Source: JBBRLG01 sp038231495
Lineage (GTDB): Bacteria; Planctomycetota; Planctomycetia; Gemmatales; Gemmataceae
NCBI GenBank assembly: GCA_038231495.1
Contig: JBBRLG010000392.1
Coordinates: 1-7,238 of the forward strand
Length of the DNA stretch: 7,238 bases
Reading direction: 5' to 3'
In this document: in pieces, positions 1 through 6,759 of the stretch
Numbering within the stretch: position 1 is the first letter of the stretch
Layout: every line of letters begins with the position of its first letter
Translations under genes and position numbers: made by a program
Notes under the pieces: model-generated
What the model was told of the DNA's origin: nothing
The model's input: the letters and a program-made list of their open reading frames with translations, nothing else
Database searches by the model: none

Positions 1-2
1 CG

Positions 3-128
3 AGGAGCACGCCAAACGGAGACACTACCGTCTTTGGCCCAATCTTGAAAGGCAAGGCGACGCGCCCCAACGCCTGGGTTTCCATTGACCCACGAATCTT
101 GTTGACTCCCACTACCGACAAGGGGTAG
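3..128 (+). CDS. Possible 3' end of an upstream gene (partial)
   Basis: One plus-strand frame stays open from the window edge to a TAG at 126-128 and gives 41 residues ending in LTPTTDKG. About 70 % of its codons end in G or C, which fits coding sequence in this genome. I do not recognise the protein. A minus-strand frame is also open from an ATG near 163 to the edge, but its third positions look less GC-rich. The call rests only on frame openness and codon bias, and sequence left of the window would settle it. Bases 129-179, up to the next start codon, show no clear terminator or promoter. Confidence 0.3.
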   Translation, partial: RSTPNGDTTVFGPILKGKATRPNAWVSIDPRILLTPTTDKG

Positions 129-179
129 CCTGCGGATGTTGGCAACCTGTACCGAAGCACCATTTCCCTTTGAGACCCC

Positions 180-857
180 ATGAACTACAAACTCCTGCCC
201 ATCGTCTTGGTCTGCTTGAGCGGCCTCGCCTGTCTCAAAACGGGGACTTTGCCGACGGCACCCGGTTCGGCACCGGTCGTCGTGGTGGCCGACCCGCCCC
301 TGACGCTTGCGAACTACGACAAAATCAAAGTCGGCATGACGCTGCCAGAAGTGGAAGCCTTTCTCGGCAAGCACAACGCGGGGGGCAGGCACGACGAAAA
401 GGCACCGGACGGCACGACCCGGACAGTGATCGATAGCGCGTCCTGGGTCAAGATAGCTATCGTCGTGCCCGTCGGCGGCGTTGAGGTCAAACAGCCGGAG
501 GAGTGCCGGATCGTCGTCGAATTGAAAGACGGCAAGGTTGCGTCCAAGAGCCAGGTGGGGTTGGCCGCCGAGCCGGCAAAGGACAAGGACATCGTCGGGA
601 CGTGGCATTCGCAGGACGACGACAAGGAACCCCTCGTGTTCGAGAAGGACGGCACCTTCAAATGCGGCTTCGTCAAGGAGAAGGGCGAGTGGGTGATGGC
701 CGTCGGGACGTACACCATCTCGGATGACGGCAAAATCGACGCGAAAGCCAAGCAGGGCGGCGCCACGCTGGGGCTGCACTACACCCTGAAGGACGGCGTC
801 ATTTTCGGCCCGCGCGGCCCCAACCCCAAGGTCGAGTGGAAGAAGGACAAGGATTGA
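180..857 (+). CDS. Predicted lipoprotein with BamE/SmpA-like and lipocalin-like segments
   Basis: 225 aa. The N-terminus is a short signal sequence (MNYK, then a hydrophobic stretch) ending in GLAC, so Cys18 is a likely lipidation site, although Gly at -3 makes the lipobox imperfect. Residues 46-63 (YDKIKVGMTLPEVEAFLG) resemble the helix-turn of BamE/SmpA-like small lipoproteins, a motif I associate with many planctomycete proteins. After a hydrophobic strand region (about 90-103) comes a second segment from about 137, with GTWHS at 140-144, VFEKDGTFK at 153-161 and GTYTISDDGKI at 176-186. This looks like the strand pattern of lipocalin-like or Gemmata paralogous-family domains. The C-terminus is Lys/Asp-rich. 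The upstream sequence (tttgagacccc) has at best a weak GAG as ribosome-binding site, but the signal peptide begins exactly at this ATG. Function is unknown; a role in envelope assembly or surface binding is inference. Confidence 0.85.
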   Translation: MNYKLLPIVLVCLSGLACLKTGTLPTAPGSAPVVVVADPPLTLANYDKIKVGMTLPEVEAFLGKHNAGGRHDEKAPDGTTRTVIDSASWVKIAIVVPVGGVEVKQPEECRIVVELKDGKVASKSQVGLAAEPAKDKDIVGTWHSQDDDKEPLVFEKDGTFKCGFVKEKGEWVMAVGTYTISDDGKIDAKAKQGGATLGLHYTLKDGVIFGPRGPNPKVEWKKDKD

Positions 858-869
858 TCCTCGTTCATT

Positions 870-948
870 TTCCTTCCCCGTCGGAGCGCCGATCTGCGAT
901 AATCCGGTCAAATGGTTCCTGTTCCGATCCGGCCTGGAAGGAAGGGAG
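870..948 (+). promoter_or_regulatory. Possible leader pairing that covers the ribosome-binding site of the next gene
   Basis: TTCCTTCC at 870-877 is perfectly complementary to GGAAGGAA at 937-944, which lies inside the purine-rich ribosome-binding region of the propeller gene. Two further G-U pairs are possible. If the intergenic region is transcribed from the lipoprotein gene, this long-range stem (59-base loop) could mask the ribosome-binding site. Pyrimidine/purine tracts pair easily by chance, so this is weak. Confidence 0.2.
937..948 (+). promoter_or_regulatory. Strong ribosome-binding site for the propeller/TPR gene
   Basis: GGAAGGAAGGGA lies six bases upstream of the ATG at 955. It is the only clear Shine-Dalgarno-like sequence in front of a gene in this window and, together with the signal peptide that follows, fixes the start. 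The lipoprotein gene upstream has no comparable site. Confidence 0.65.
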
Positions 949-954
949 ACTGCG

Positions 955-3900
955 ATGGGCGCGTGGCGTCGGTTGGCCGTTGTCCTCGGCGTGACGGGTC
1001 TTCTGCTGGCAACCGTGGGGCGTCCCGCCTTCGCCGGCGGCGCGACGGCGGACGAACCCGATCGTGCTGCAAACGCCTTTTGGCCCCTGTTCGGCGGCGA
1101 CGCCACGCGCTCGGCCCAGGGCGTCGGCGGGGTGCCCTACCTGGAGTGGCGCTGGCGTCGGTCGTTGCTTGGCGACGGTCTGGAAACGCCGAGCAATACG
1201 GCCGAAAATATCCTCAAAATGGCCGATAATCTCCTCCTCCGCCGCCAGGTTGTTATCCCGGCGGCCGTCCCGATCACGGTGCGCTACACCCGCCACGACG
1301 GGAAAAATGTCCAGGAGATTTCCCTCGTCGTTTACCGCACCTATTCCGGCATTCAGGCGGTGGACCCGACGAACGGGAAGCTCGTCTGGGCAGCGCCGTC
1401 GAACTGGGGCCTGGAAAACATGGCCTCTTCTGCCGCCAAGCTGCCGGCGTTGAACAGCTGGTTGCAGTTCTATTTGCAGGCTAACGGCCGGCCGGGCATC
1501 GTCTATGAAAACTCGGTCCTCGGCACCCTGAGTACCGACGGCACCCTGGTCTTCGCGGTCGAGGATTTGGCCGTGCCGCCGCCGCCGAACTTCCCCGGCA
1601 ACCCGAACGCGCCGGGCACCAAAGAAATCGACGCGGCCGTCAAGGGCAGCCTACTCCAGGCGTTCGAGTTGGCAGCCGGCGGCAAGTTAAAATGGCAGGT
1701 CGGCGGTGCGGGCAAGGACGCGCAACTGGGCAACGCTCTTTTCCTCGGGTCGCCGCTGCCGTACCAGGGCAGCCTGTACGTCCTCCGCGAAACCGCTTAC
1801 GAAACGCCGGCGTGGGTTACTTTCCTGAGTCCGCCCCTCAAGCTAGCGCCGGCATTGCTCTCCAAATCGGTCGTGCGTGTGGCGCGGCTCGACCCCGCTA
1901 CCGGCAAAGTACTGGCGGACGAGGCAATCTTCATGCCCCGCGTCCCCGTCTCAATCGATAGCGGTCGCCGACTCGCAGCCGCCCACCTCGCCGCGGCCGA
2001 CGGCGTCCTGGTCGTGCCGACCAACGCCGGCAGTATTCTTGGGGTGGACCTCAAGAGGCTCGACCTCCTCTGGAAAACGGAGTATGTCGATAGGAATAGC
2101 CCGGAACCCAACCCGCGCTTCGTCCAACCCGGACGGCCTCCGGGCATAGGCTGGCCGGTTCTTCGGAACGCGACGTGGAAGGTGACGGCCCCTGTCATTC
2201 ATGGCGGCCGCGTCGTCTGCGCGGCCCCCGACGGCGACCGCGTGGAATGCCTTAACCTCAAGGACGGCACGGTGGCCTGGCGTGCGCCGAAGGCCGAGGA
2301 CGATCTCTACCTCGCCGGCGTTTTCGGCGACCACGTCGTGATCGTCGGCAAGCGCGTCACCAAGGCGCTTTCGCTCGCTAAGGGCGAAGTCGTATGGAAC
2401 CTCGAAACCGGCGTGCCGTCCGGCTTCGGCATGGCCAGCGATGGCGTCTACTACCTGCCCCTGCGTGCGGCCGCCGATTCCGGAGCGCCGGAGGTTTGCG
2501 CGATCGAGCTGGCCAATGGCCGCATCACGTCTCACTCCAAGGCGCGCGAGAAAAACGGCCTGCGCGACGTGCCGGGCAACCTCGTTTTCAGCGACGGCCA
2601 GGTGCTGTCGCAGACGACGCGGGACCTCGTCGCCTACCCGCAGCTCAAGGCCCGGCTCGCGGCCATCGACGCACTGCTTACGAAAAACCCTGCCGACCCG
2701 CTGGGGCTGACCGACCGCGGCGAGTTGCGTTTGAACAACGGCGACCTGCCAGGGGCGACCGACGATTTGCGCAAGGCGCTGGAGAACAAGCCACCGAAAG
2801 AGACGGTCGTTCGCGCCCGCGGCTTGCTCTACGAGACGCTGAGCGGCTACCTCGAACGCGACTTCGCCAAGGCCGAGCCTTTCCTCAAGGAGTACGAAGG
2901 CCTTGGCAAGCTCGACACCGAGGGGATGGCGGACGACGAGAAGGCGGCGGCGGTCGCGGAGGAGAAGCGCCGCCGGGCCGCCTTTTTGCTCCTCGTGGCG
3001 CGCGGCCGCGAGCAGCAAGGCCGGCTGCGTGAGGCGCTCGGCCTCTACCTCCAATTCGCGGAGACCGGCGCGGACGAGAAGCTGCTGCCCAGTCCCCAGG
3101 AGCCGGCCGTGAAGCTCAGTCGCAAAGTCTGGGTCCGCCAGCGCATTGGCGAGATGCTCAAAAACGCCCCCGCCGACAAGGCCAAGGAACTGCAAGACGA
3201 GATCGACAAGAAATGGAAAGACCTGCGCGGTGCCAAGAATTCCGACGCGCTGCGCGACTTCAGCGCCATTTTCGGTGCCGAGACGGAGGCCGGGCGCGAA
3301 GCGCGGCTGACGCTGGCAGCGGACCGCAGGGAACAGAAGGATTACCTTGGCGCGGAACGGTATCTCGAAGAGGTGCGCCGGCAGCCCGACGACGCGGCCC
3401 GCTCCGGCCGGGCACTTTACCTGCTGGCCCAGATGCAGGCGGAACGCGGTTTGATTGCGGACGCCGTTTATTACTACCGCATCCTCGCTCGCGACTACGC
3501 CAAGACGCCCGTGGCCGACGGCAAGACCGGCAAGGATCTCTTCGACGCGCTCGCGGCGGACAAACGGTTCCTGCCTTTCCTGGACGAAACACCGCCGCCG
3601 TTTACCAAGGGACCGTTCAAGGTGGAAGAGGCCAAGCCGCCGGCCAACGGCTTCAACGCGCAGGACTTTGGCTACACCTTCGTGCAAAGCGGTGAGGAGC
3701 TGCCGTTCTTCAAGCAGTACCGCGTCGCCTTGGTGACGAACACGCATCAGCTGAAAATCGCGAGTAGGTCCGGGGACGAGCCGCCGCGCATGGACCAGCA
3801 CCTGACCACCACCACCTTCGCGCAGATGCACGCCGTCTGGAACCCGCAGAGCGGCGGCCAACTCAGCCCCGAACACCACTTCTTGAACAACGGCCACCTC

Positions 3901-5094
3901 GTCGTGCTGCCGCTGGGCCACATGGTCTTCGGTATCGACCCGGTGGACAAGAAAGTGCTGTGGGAGAAGAACCTCTACGCCCCGGCGATTGCCGGCGTCG
4001 GTTTGCCGCCACTAGGCAACGCGCAGACCGGCATGCCCCCCATCAGCATGGACCCGCGCGACAACACGGTCCAGGTGCTTTACGCCAACGGCTGGAGGCA
4101 GCGTTTGGGCAAATCGCAACCCTTCCTCGCCGGCGGCCGGTTGATCGTGGACACGAGCGATGGCCTGACTGCACTCGACGCCTACAGCGGCAAGACGCTC
4201 TGGCAGCGGGACGAGGGTATGCGCGACGACTACTTCGGCGACGACGAATACGTCGCCATCGTCGCGCGCGATGGCGACGGCAAGCCGACGGCCACTCGCG
4301 TGGTGCGGGCCGCGGACGGTGGTACGGTCAAGGCACTGGACTTCCACGCGGCGTTCGCGGAGCGCATTCTTACCGTCGGCCGCATCGTCGTCGCGGCCGA
4401 AATCGACAAGCAGAATGCCCTGACGCTCCGCCGTTACGACGTGGCGACCGGCAAGGACGTCTGGAAGAAAACCTTTCCGGCCGGGACGCGCGTGGTCCGC
4501 AGCGGCAATTCCGACTGGTACGGCGTTATCGAACCGGACGGCACGGCCCGCCTTTTCGGAGTGACGGACGGCAAGGAAGGGATCGCGCTCAAGGTGGACC
4601 CCAAGCACCTCGACAAGGTGGAGTCGGTGGAGGTATTCGCCGACGACCGCAAGTTGTACCTGGCCTGCAACAAGGCAGCGGACCCCGCCTTAGCGCCATG
4701 GGGCGGCGTGCAGAGAAACCTGCTGGCGGGGACCGGATTGCGGTCGCAGTCGGTCAACGGCGAGTTGTACGCCTTCGACCGCGCGACCGGTGAGGTGCAA
4801 TGGCACAACGACGTTACCAATCAGCAGCTGGTCCTCGCTGATTTCGCGGTAATGCCAGTACTGATATTCACGGCGCGCTACAACACGTGGGTTCCTGTAG
4901 GGGGCGGCAAAGCCGTCCAAAGCGTCGTCGCCACCCAAATCTTTCGCAAGAGCAGCGGCAAGCTGCTCTTTAACCAGGCCGACACGACGAACCGCCGCCA
5001 GCAGTTCCATAGCCTGAAGGTCGATGCCGCGAAGGAGGAGATCGAGTTGACTGGCTGGGACCAGATGCTTCGGGTGACGGCGAAGAAGGAGTAG
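955..5094 (+). CDS. Exported PQQ-like beta-propeller / TPR-like / beta-propeller protein
   Basis: 1379 aa. Residues 1-27 form a signal peptide (MGAWRRL, hydrophobic core, AFA cleavage site before GG), so the protein is exported. The mature part opens with FWPLFGGDATRS, the lead-in seen in PQQ-like propellers. Blade motifs of the form xxD-x-x-x-G-K-x-x-W recur near residues 135 (AVDPTNGKLVW), 236, 311, 363, 432, 471 and 516, giving a first propeller of about seven blades. Residues about 560-870 are alpha-helical with TPR-like repeats (DRGELRLNNGDLPGATDDL; LYLLAQMQAERGLIADAVYY). A second propeller follows, with motifs near 993 (GIDPVDKKVLW), 1073, 1117, 1160, 1200, 1273 and 1330. The family resembles BamB-like, PQQ-binding-like repeat proteins, which are often large in planctomycetes. 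Many such propellers bind no PQQ and act as protein scaffolds. I see no catalytic motif. A long open frame antisense to it (1951-3921) is a GC-driven shadow. Confidence 0.93.
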   Translation: MGAWRRLAVVLGVTGLLLATVGRPAFAGGATADEPDRAANAFWPLFGGDATRSAQGVGGVPYLEWRWRRSLLGDGLETPSNTAENILKMADNLLLRRQVVIPAAVPITVRYTRHDGKNVQEISLVVYRTYSGIQAVDPTNGKLVWAAPSNWGLENMASSAAKLPALNSWLQFYLQANGRPGIVYENSVLGTLSTDGTLVFAVEDLAVPPPPNFPGNPNAPGTKEIDAAVKGSLLQAFELAAGGKLKWQVGGAGKDAQLGNALFLGSPLPYQGSLYVLRETAYETPAWVTFLSPPLKLAPALLSKSVVRVARLDPATGKVLADEAIFMPRVPVSIDSGRRLAAAHLAAADGVLVVPTNAGSILGVDLKRLDLLWKTEYVDRNSPEPNPRFVQPGRPPGIGWPVLRNATWKVTAPVIHGGRVVCAAPDGDRVECLNLKDGTVAWRAPKAEDDLYLAGVFGDHVVIVGKRVTKALSLAKGEVVWNLETGVPSGFGMASDGVYYLPLRAAADSGAPEVCAIELANGRITSHSKAREKNGLRDVPGNLVFSDGQVLSQTTRDLVAYPQLKARLAAIDALLTKNPADPLGLTDRGELRLNNGDLPGATDDLRKALENKPPKETVVRARGLLYETLSGYLERDFAKAEPFLKEYEGLGKLDTEGMADDEKAAAVAEEKRRRAAFLLLVARGREQQGRLREALGLYLQFAETGADEKLLPSPQEPAVKLSRKVWVRQRIGEMLKNAPADKAKELQDEIDKKWKDLRGAKNSDALRDFSAIFGAETEAGREARLTLAADRREQKDYLGAERYLEEVRRQPDDAARSGRALYLLAQMQAERGLIADAVYYYRILARDYAKTPVADGKTGKDLFDALAADKRFLPFLDETPPPFTKGPFKVEEAKPPANGFNAQDFGYTFVQSGEELPFFKQYRVALVTNTHQLKIASRSGDEPPRMDQHLTTTTFAQMHAVWNPQSGGQLSPEHHFLNNGHLVVLPLGHMVFGIDPVDKKVLWEKNLYAPAIAGVGLPPLGNAQTGMPPISMDPRDNTVQVLYANGWRQRLGKSQPFLAGGRLIVDTSDGLTALDAYSGKTLWQRDEGMRDDYFGDDEYVAIVARDGDGKPTATRVVRAADGGTVKALDFHAAFAERILTVGRIVVAAEIDKQNALTLRRYDVATGKDVWKKTFPAGTRVVRSGNSDWYGVIEPDGTARLFGVTDGKEGIALKVDPKHLDKVESVEVFADDRKLYLACNKAADPALAPWGGVQRNLLAGTGLRSQSVNGELYAFDRATGEVQWHNDVTNQQLVLADFAVMPVLIFTARYNTWVPVGGGKAVQSVVATQIFRKSSGKLLFNQADTTNRRQQFHSLKVDAAKEEIELTGWDQMLRVTAKKE

Positions 5095-5195
5095 GGGTCA
5101 TGGTCTTTAGCCCCGGAGATGGCGGCAGTTAATCGCCAGGAGCGGTAGCCCCTGGTAGACGCTGCTTTCGTAGCCAGCGGAGAGCCGGCCGCTCT
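5095..5195. other. Intergenic sequence, possibly the left part of a dispersed repeat
   Basis: No gene is visible between the propeller stop codon and the 97-base hairpin. The stretch contains short imperfect stems (for example CAGG...CCTG around 5139-5156) but no hairpin followed by a T-run, so no canonical terminator. A minus-strand frame runs through it and the neighbouring hairpin. Its translation looks like a repeat read as protein, which suggests that the repeat unit may extend leftwards to about 5100. That extension is a guess. Confidence 0.35.
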
Positions 5196-5292
5196 TTGGA
5201 GTGCGGCGGCTCGACCCCGCTTTCTTTCTTTCTTTGCCGAGACACCCGGCCCCGCCAAAGAAAGAGAGCGGCGTCGAGCCGCCGCACTCCAA
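5196..5292. repeat. 97-base inverted repeat (REP/MITE-like hairpin)
   Basis: The left arm 5196-5228 begins TTGGAGTGCGGCGGCTCGAC and matches the reverse complement of the right arm 5260-5292 at 31 of 33 positions (one C/G and one T/C difference). The loop carries the end of a CTTT run, CCGAGACACCC and GGCCCCGCC. The right arm is followed by TGGAAAAAA and not by a T-run, so it is not a classical terminator for the propeller gene, though a stem this long could still protect or end that transcript. No open frame in it looks real. I associate this kind of sequence with dispersed repeats in planctomycete genomes, from memory and without a search. Confidence 0.88.
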
Positions 5293-5316
5293 TGGAAAAA
5301 ACACCTCCTTTAATCC

Positions 5317-5331
5317 TACACTAGTGCAGCG
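5317..5331. mobile_element. Possible end of the IS630-family element
   Basis: Just beyond the transposase stop codon lies TACACTAGTGCAGCG, which starts with TA and contains the 8-base palindrome CACTAGTG. IS630/Tc1-mariner elements insert at TA, and their terminal repeats lie close to the transposase stop. The other end cannot be found because the transposase is truncated, so the terminus is not proven. Confidence 0.3.
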
Positions 5332-5835
5332 TCAGCCTTTGATTTTAGGGTAGAGCGACTTCAACTTCGTTCGCGCATCGTCGATGCAAAATTGCCAATC
5401 GACGCCGCGTTGTTTGTCGTTGGTATACTGGTGCCAGACCCCGGTTTCCTCGCGCAACACGTCAACCGTCGCGCAGCGGCGACCCTGGACACACTGCCGC
5501 GTCCGCGCACTCAATTCGTTCTCCGCAATGTTGAGCCAACTGCCGTGCTTGGGCGTGTGGCGAAATTCCAGCCGACCGATTAGCGACTACGCCGTTGCCG
5601 GATCGAAGGCCTCGTAGAACACGCCGCTCGTGTGCGTGTTCAGGTTGTCGCACACCAGGATCACCTTCGCGGCCGCCGCCTAGCGGCCCCGCAAGAGCTC
5701 GGCCATCTCCAACGCCCAGTCGATCTTCGTCCGCTGTTCGCGCACGCGGACCTGACGCCAGCCCGCCAGCGGCTCGCAAAACATGAAAAGGCTCGCAGTT
5801 CCGGCCCGCTCGTACTCGTAATCGACACGCCGCGG
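5332..5835 (-). pseudogene. IS630-family transposase, C-terminal fragment with two amber stops
   Basis: Read on the minus strand, one frame carries the C-terminal part of an IS630 (DDE) transposase: VDYEYERAG, FMFCEPLAGWRQVRV, KIDWALEMAELL, then VILVCDNLNTHTSGVFYEAF with the second catalytic Asp, FRHTPKHGSWLNIAENELSA with the catalytic Glu, and the typical ending GVDWQFCIDDARTKLKSLYP before TGA. The frame is broken by TAG codons at 5680-5682 (after ELLRGR) and 5587-5589 (after FDPATA). Similarity stops upstream of PRRVDYEY, near 5835, so the helix-turn-helix region and the first catalytic Asp are missing. The element is dead: about half the usual length, with two internal stops. The rest of the frame is well conserved, so the decay looks fairly recent. 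Confidence 0.88.
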
Positions 5836-5905
5836 CCAGGAACATGCCGTGCAGGAAGGCAAGGGTCCGGGACAGGCAGAGGGGTTGCCGCAGATACATT
5901 GGCCC
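5836..5905. other. Unassigned sequence between the transposase and PAS fragments
   Basis: The IS630 similarity ends at about 5835 and the PAS similarity begins at about 5906. The 70 bases between match neither in any frame I could recognise. They may hold decayed sequence from the start of the PAS gene (EHAVQEGKGPGQAEG in the PAS frame, possibly a linker helix) or a separate insert. Confidence 0.4.
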
Positions 5906-6018
5906 GAGCAAGCGGTCAACGGCTTCCTGGGGGCAGCACCGGACGCCGTGGTGATCGCCGCCGGGACGGCCGGATCATCCGGGTCAACGCCCAAACCGAG
6001 AGGCAATTTAGCTACTCC
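5906..6018 (+). pseudogene. PAS-domain fragment with a one-base frameshift
   Basis: The plus strand reads EQAVNGFLGAAPDAVVIA (5906-5959) in one frame and DGRIIRVNAQTERQFSYS (5965-6018) in the next. Together they match the first half of a sensor PAS domain, whose usual pattern is F-x-x-L-L-E-A-A-P-D-A-x-V-x-x-D-x-x-G-R-I-x-x-V-N-x-x-x-E-x-x-F-G-Y. Adding one base after 5960 (gccg-A-ccgggacggc) would restore I-A-D-R-D-G-R across the break. Similarity stops at YS, where RDELLG or similar is expected, just before the CRISPR-like repeat. PAS domains sense ligands or redox state in histidine kinases, diguanylate cyclases and related proteins, and no output domain is left here. The fragment is too short to say which protein it came from. 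Confidence 0.7.
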
Positions 6019-6026
6019 TTGACGGG

Positions 6027-6137
6027 GTTCTCCACGGCATCATCGCCGTGGCCGCATTGAAGCGGTCAGTGCGTGGGTCGATCCCACGGGCGGGGTCTTT
6101 GTTCTTCACGGCCTCCTCCCTTGTCGCGCTGTTTGCC
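6027..6137 (-). CRISPR. CRISPR-like repeat with one spacer-sized gap and a decayed second repeat
   Basis: On the minus strand, 6063-6027 reads GCTTCAATGCGGCCACGGCG followed by ATGATGCCGTGGAGAAC. It is 37 bases long, with a 7-bp stem (CCACGGC/GCCGTGG) around GATGAT and an AGAAC end like the GAAAC handle of many CRISPR repeats. A second, worse copy begins at 6101 on the plus strand (GTTCTTCACGGCCTCCTC), exactly 74 bases from the first. It matches 15 of the first 18 positions and about 21 of 37 overall. The gap 6064-6100 is 37 bases, a normal spacer length. No copy is visible one period to the left, and there are no cas genes in the window. With one good repeat this cannot be called a working array. 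A solitary hairpin repeat of another kind is the main alternative. Confidence 0.45.
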
Positions 6138-6261
6138 TTTCTTTTTCTCTCCCGACCGTCTTTATGATCGACAATTCGATCGTTGTTGCGGCTTTGCACA
6201 GACTTCGGGCGGGCGAACCTGAGCGAAAATAAGGCACACACGAGACAGTTTTTCGTTGCCG
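6138..6261. other. Unassigned sequence between the CRISPR-like relic and the IS66 fragment
   Basis: No gene is recognised. The left part is pyrimidine-rich. A perfect 6-bp inverted repeat GATCGA-CAAT-TCGATC sits at 6166-6181 and extends to 8 bp with one wobble pair. The IS66 reading frame runs back to a TGA at 6220-6222 with no recognisable IS66 sequence before 6262, so an IS66 truncation junction must lie near here. Confidence 0.4.
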
Positions 6262-6759
6262 ACCTGGCACCCGGTCGTGGAATTGCCGGAAGTCCCCGTG
6301 CCAGTGACCGAGTACCCGGCGCAGGGCCGTACCTGCCCTGGTTGTGGGCCTAGCACCTGGGCCAAGATGCCCGACGCCATCCGTGCCCACGGCTGCGGTC
6401 CGCGGCTGACGGCGACCCTGTCGTACCTGAGCGGCGTTCTGCACGCCAGCAAACGGGGCATCGAGGCGTTCGTCGAGACGGTCCTGGGTGTGCCGATCGC
6501 TCTGGGCACGGTCAGCAACCTCGAACAAGAAAGGAGCGCCGCTCTGGCGGCTGCCCACGCCGCGGCCCAGCAGGCGGTCCAGGAGGCTCCGGCCAAGAAC
6601 GTCGCTGAGACCGGCTGGAAACAGGCAGGCGCCAAGCGTTGGTTGTGGGGCGCGGCCACGGCCCTGGTGGTCTGCTTCGTCATTACTCCCACCCGCGGCG
6701 CGGTGGGCCTGGCCGCCCTGCTTGGGAAGAAGATCAAGGGGATCCTCTCCAGCGACCGC
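6262..6759 (+). pseudogene. IS66-family transposase, internal fragment with a lost catalytic Asp
   Basis: The plus-strand frame (open from a TTG at 6256) encodes VVELPEVPVPVTEY, then the zinc-finger half TCPGCG, then AIRAHGCGPRLTATLSYLSG and SKRGIEAFVETVLGVPIALG, followed by ETGWKQAGAKRWLWGAATAL and KGILSSDR. This is the central part of an IS66 (TnpC) transposase. In the family the segment before ETGW is normally a DETGW motif carrying the first catalytic Asp. Here it is NVAETGW (codon GCT at 6604-6606), so that Asp is gone. SDR at 6751-6759 keeps the next Asp. Directly after SDR the similarity ends and reversed RHS sequence begins, so the final Glu region is missing. The N-terminal helices and first zinc ligands are also absent. 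The fragment is inactive; no tnpA or tnpB partners are present. Confidence 0.87.

Noticed and set aside
314..766. Minus-strand frame inside the lipoprotein gene
   Set aside because: It is antisense to a gene with a signal peptide and recognisable segments, and has no features of its own.
1951..3921. 656-residue open frame antisense to the propeller/TPR gene
   Set aside because: The sense frame has a signal peptide, a good ribosome-binding site and recurring domain motifs. The antisense product shows no domain I recognise and follows from the high GC bias of the third codon positions.
5196..5300. The long hairpin as a rho-independent terminator of the propeller gene
   Set aside because: Neither side of the stem is followed by a T-run on the corresponding strand, and the stem is far longer than usual, so a repeat element is the better reading.
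5462..5911. 149-residue minus-strand open frame over the IS630 region
   Set aside because: The conserved IS630 motifs lie in a different minus-strand frame. This one is a shifted reading of the same bases.
6241..6759. A working IS66 element
   Set aside because: The fragment lacks both protein ends, its first catalytic Asp, its accessory genes and any visible terminal repeats.
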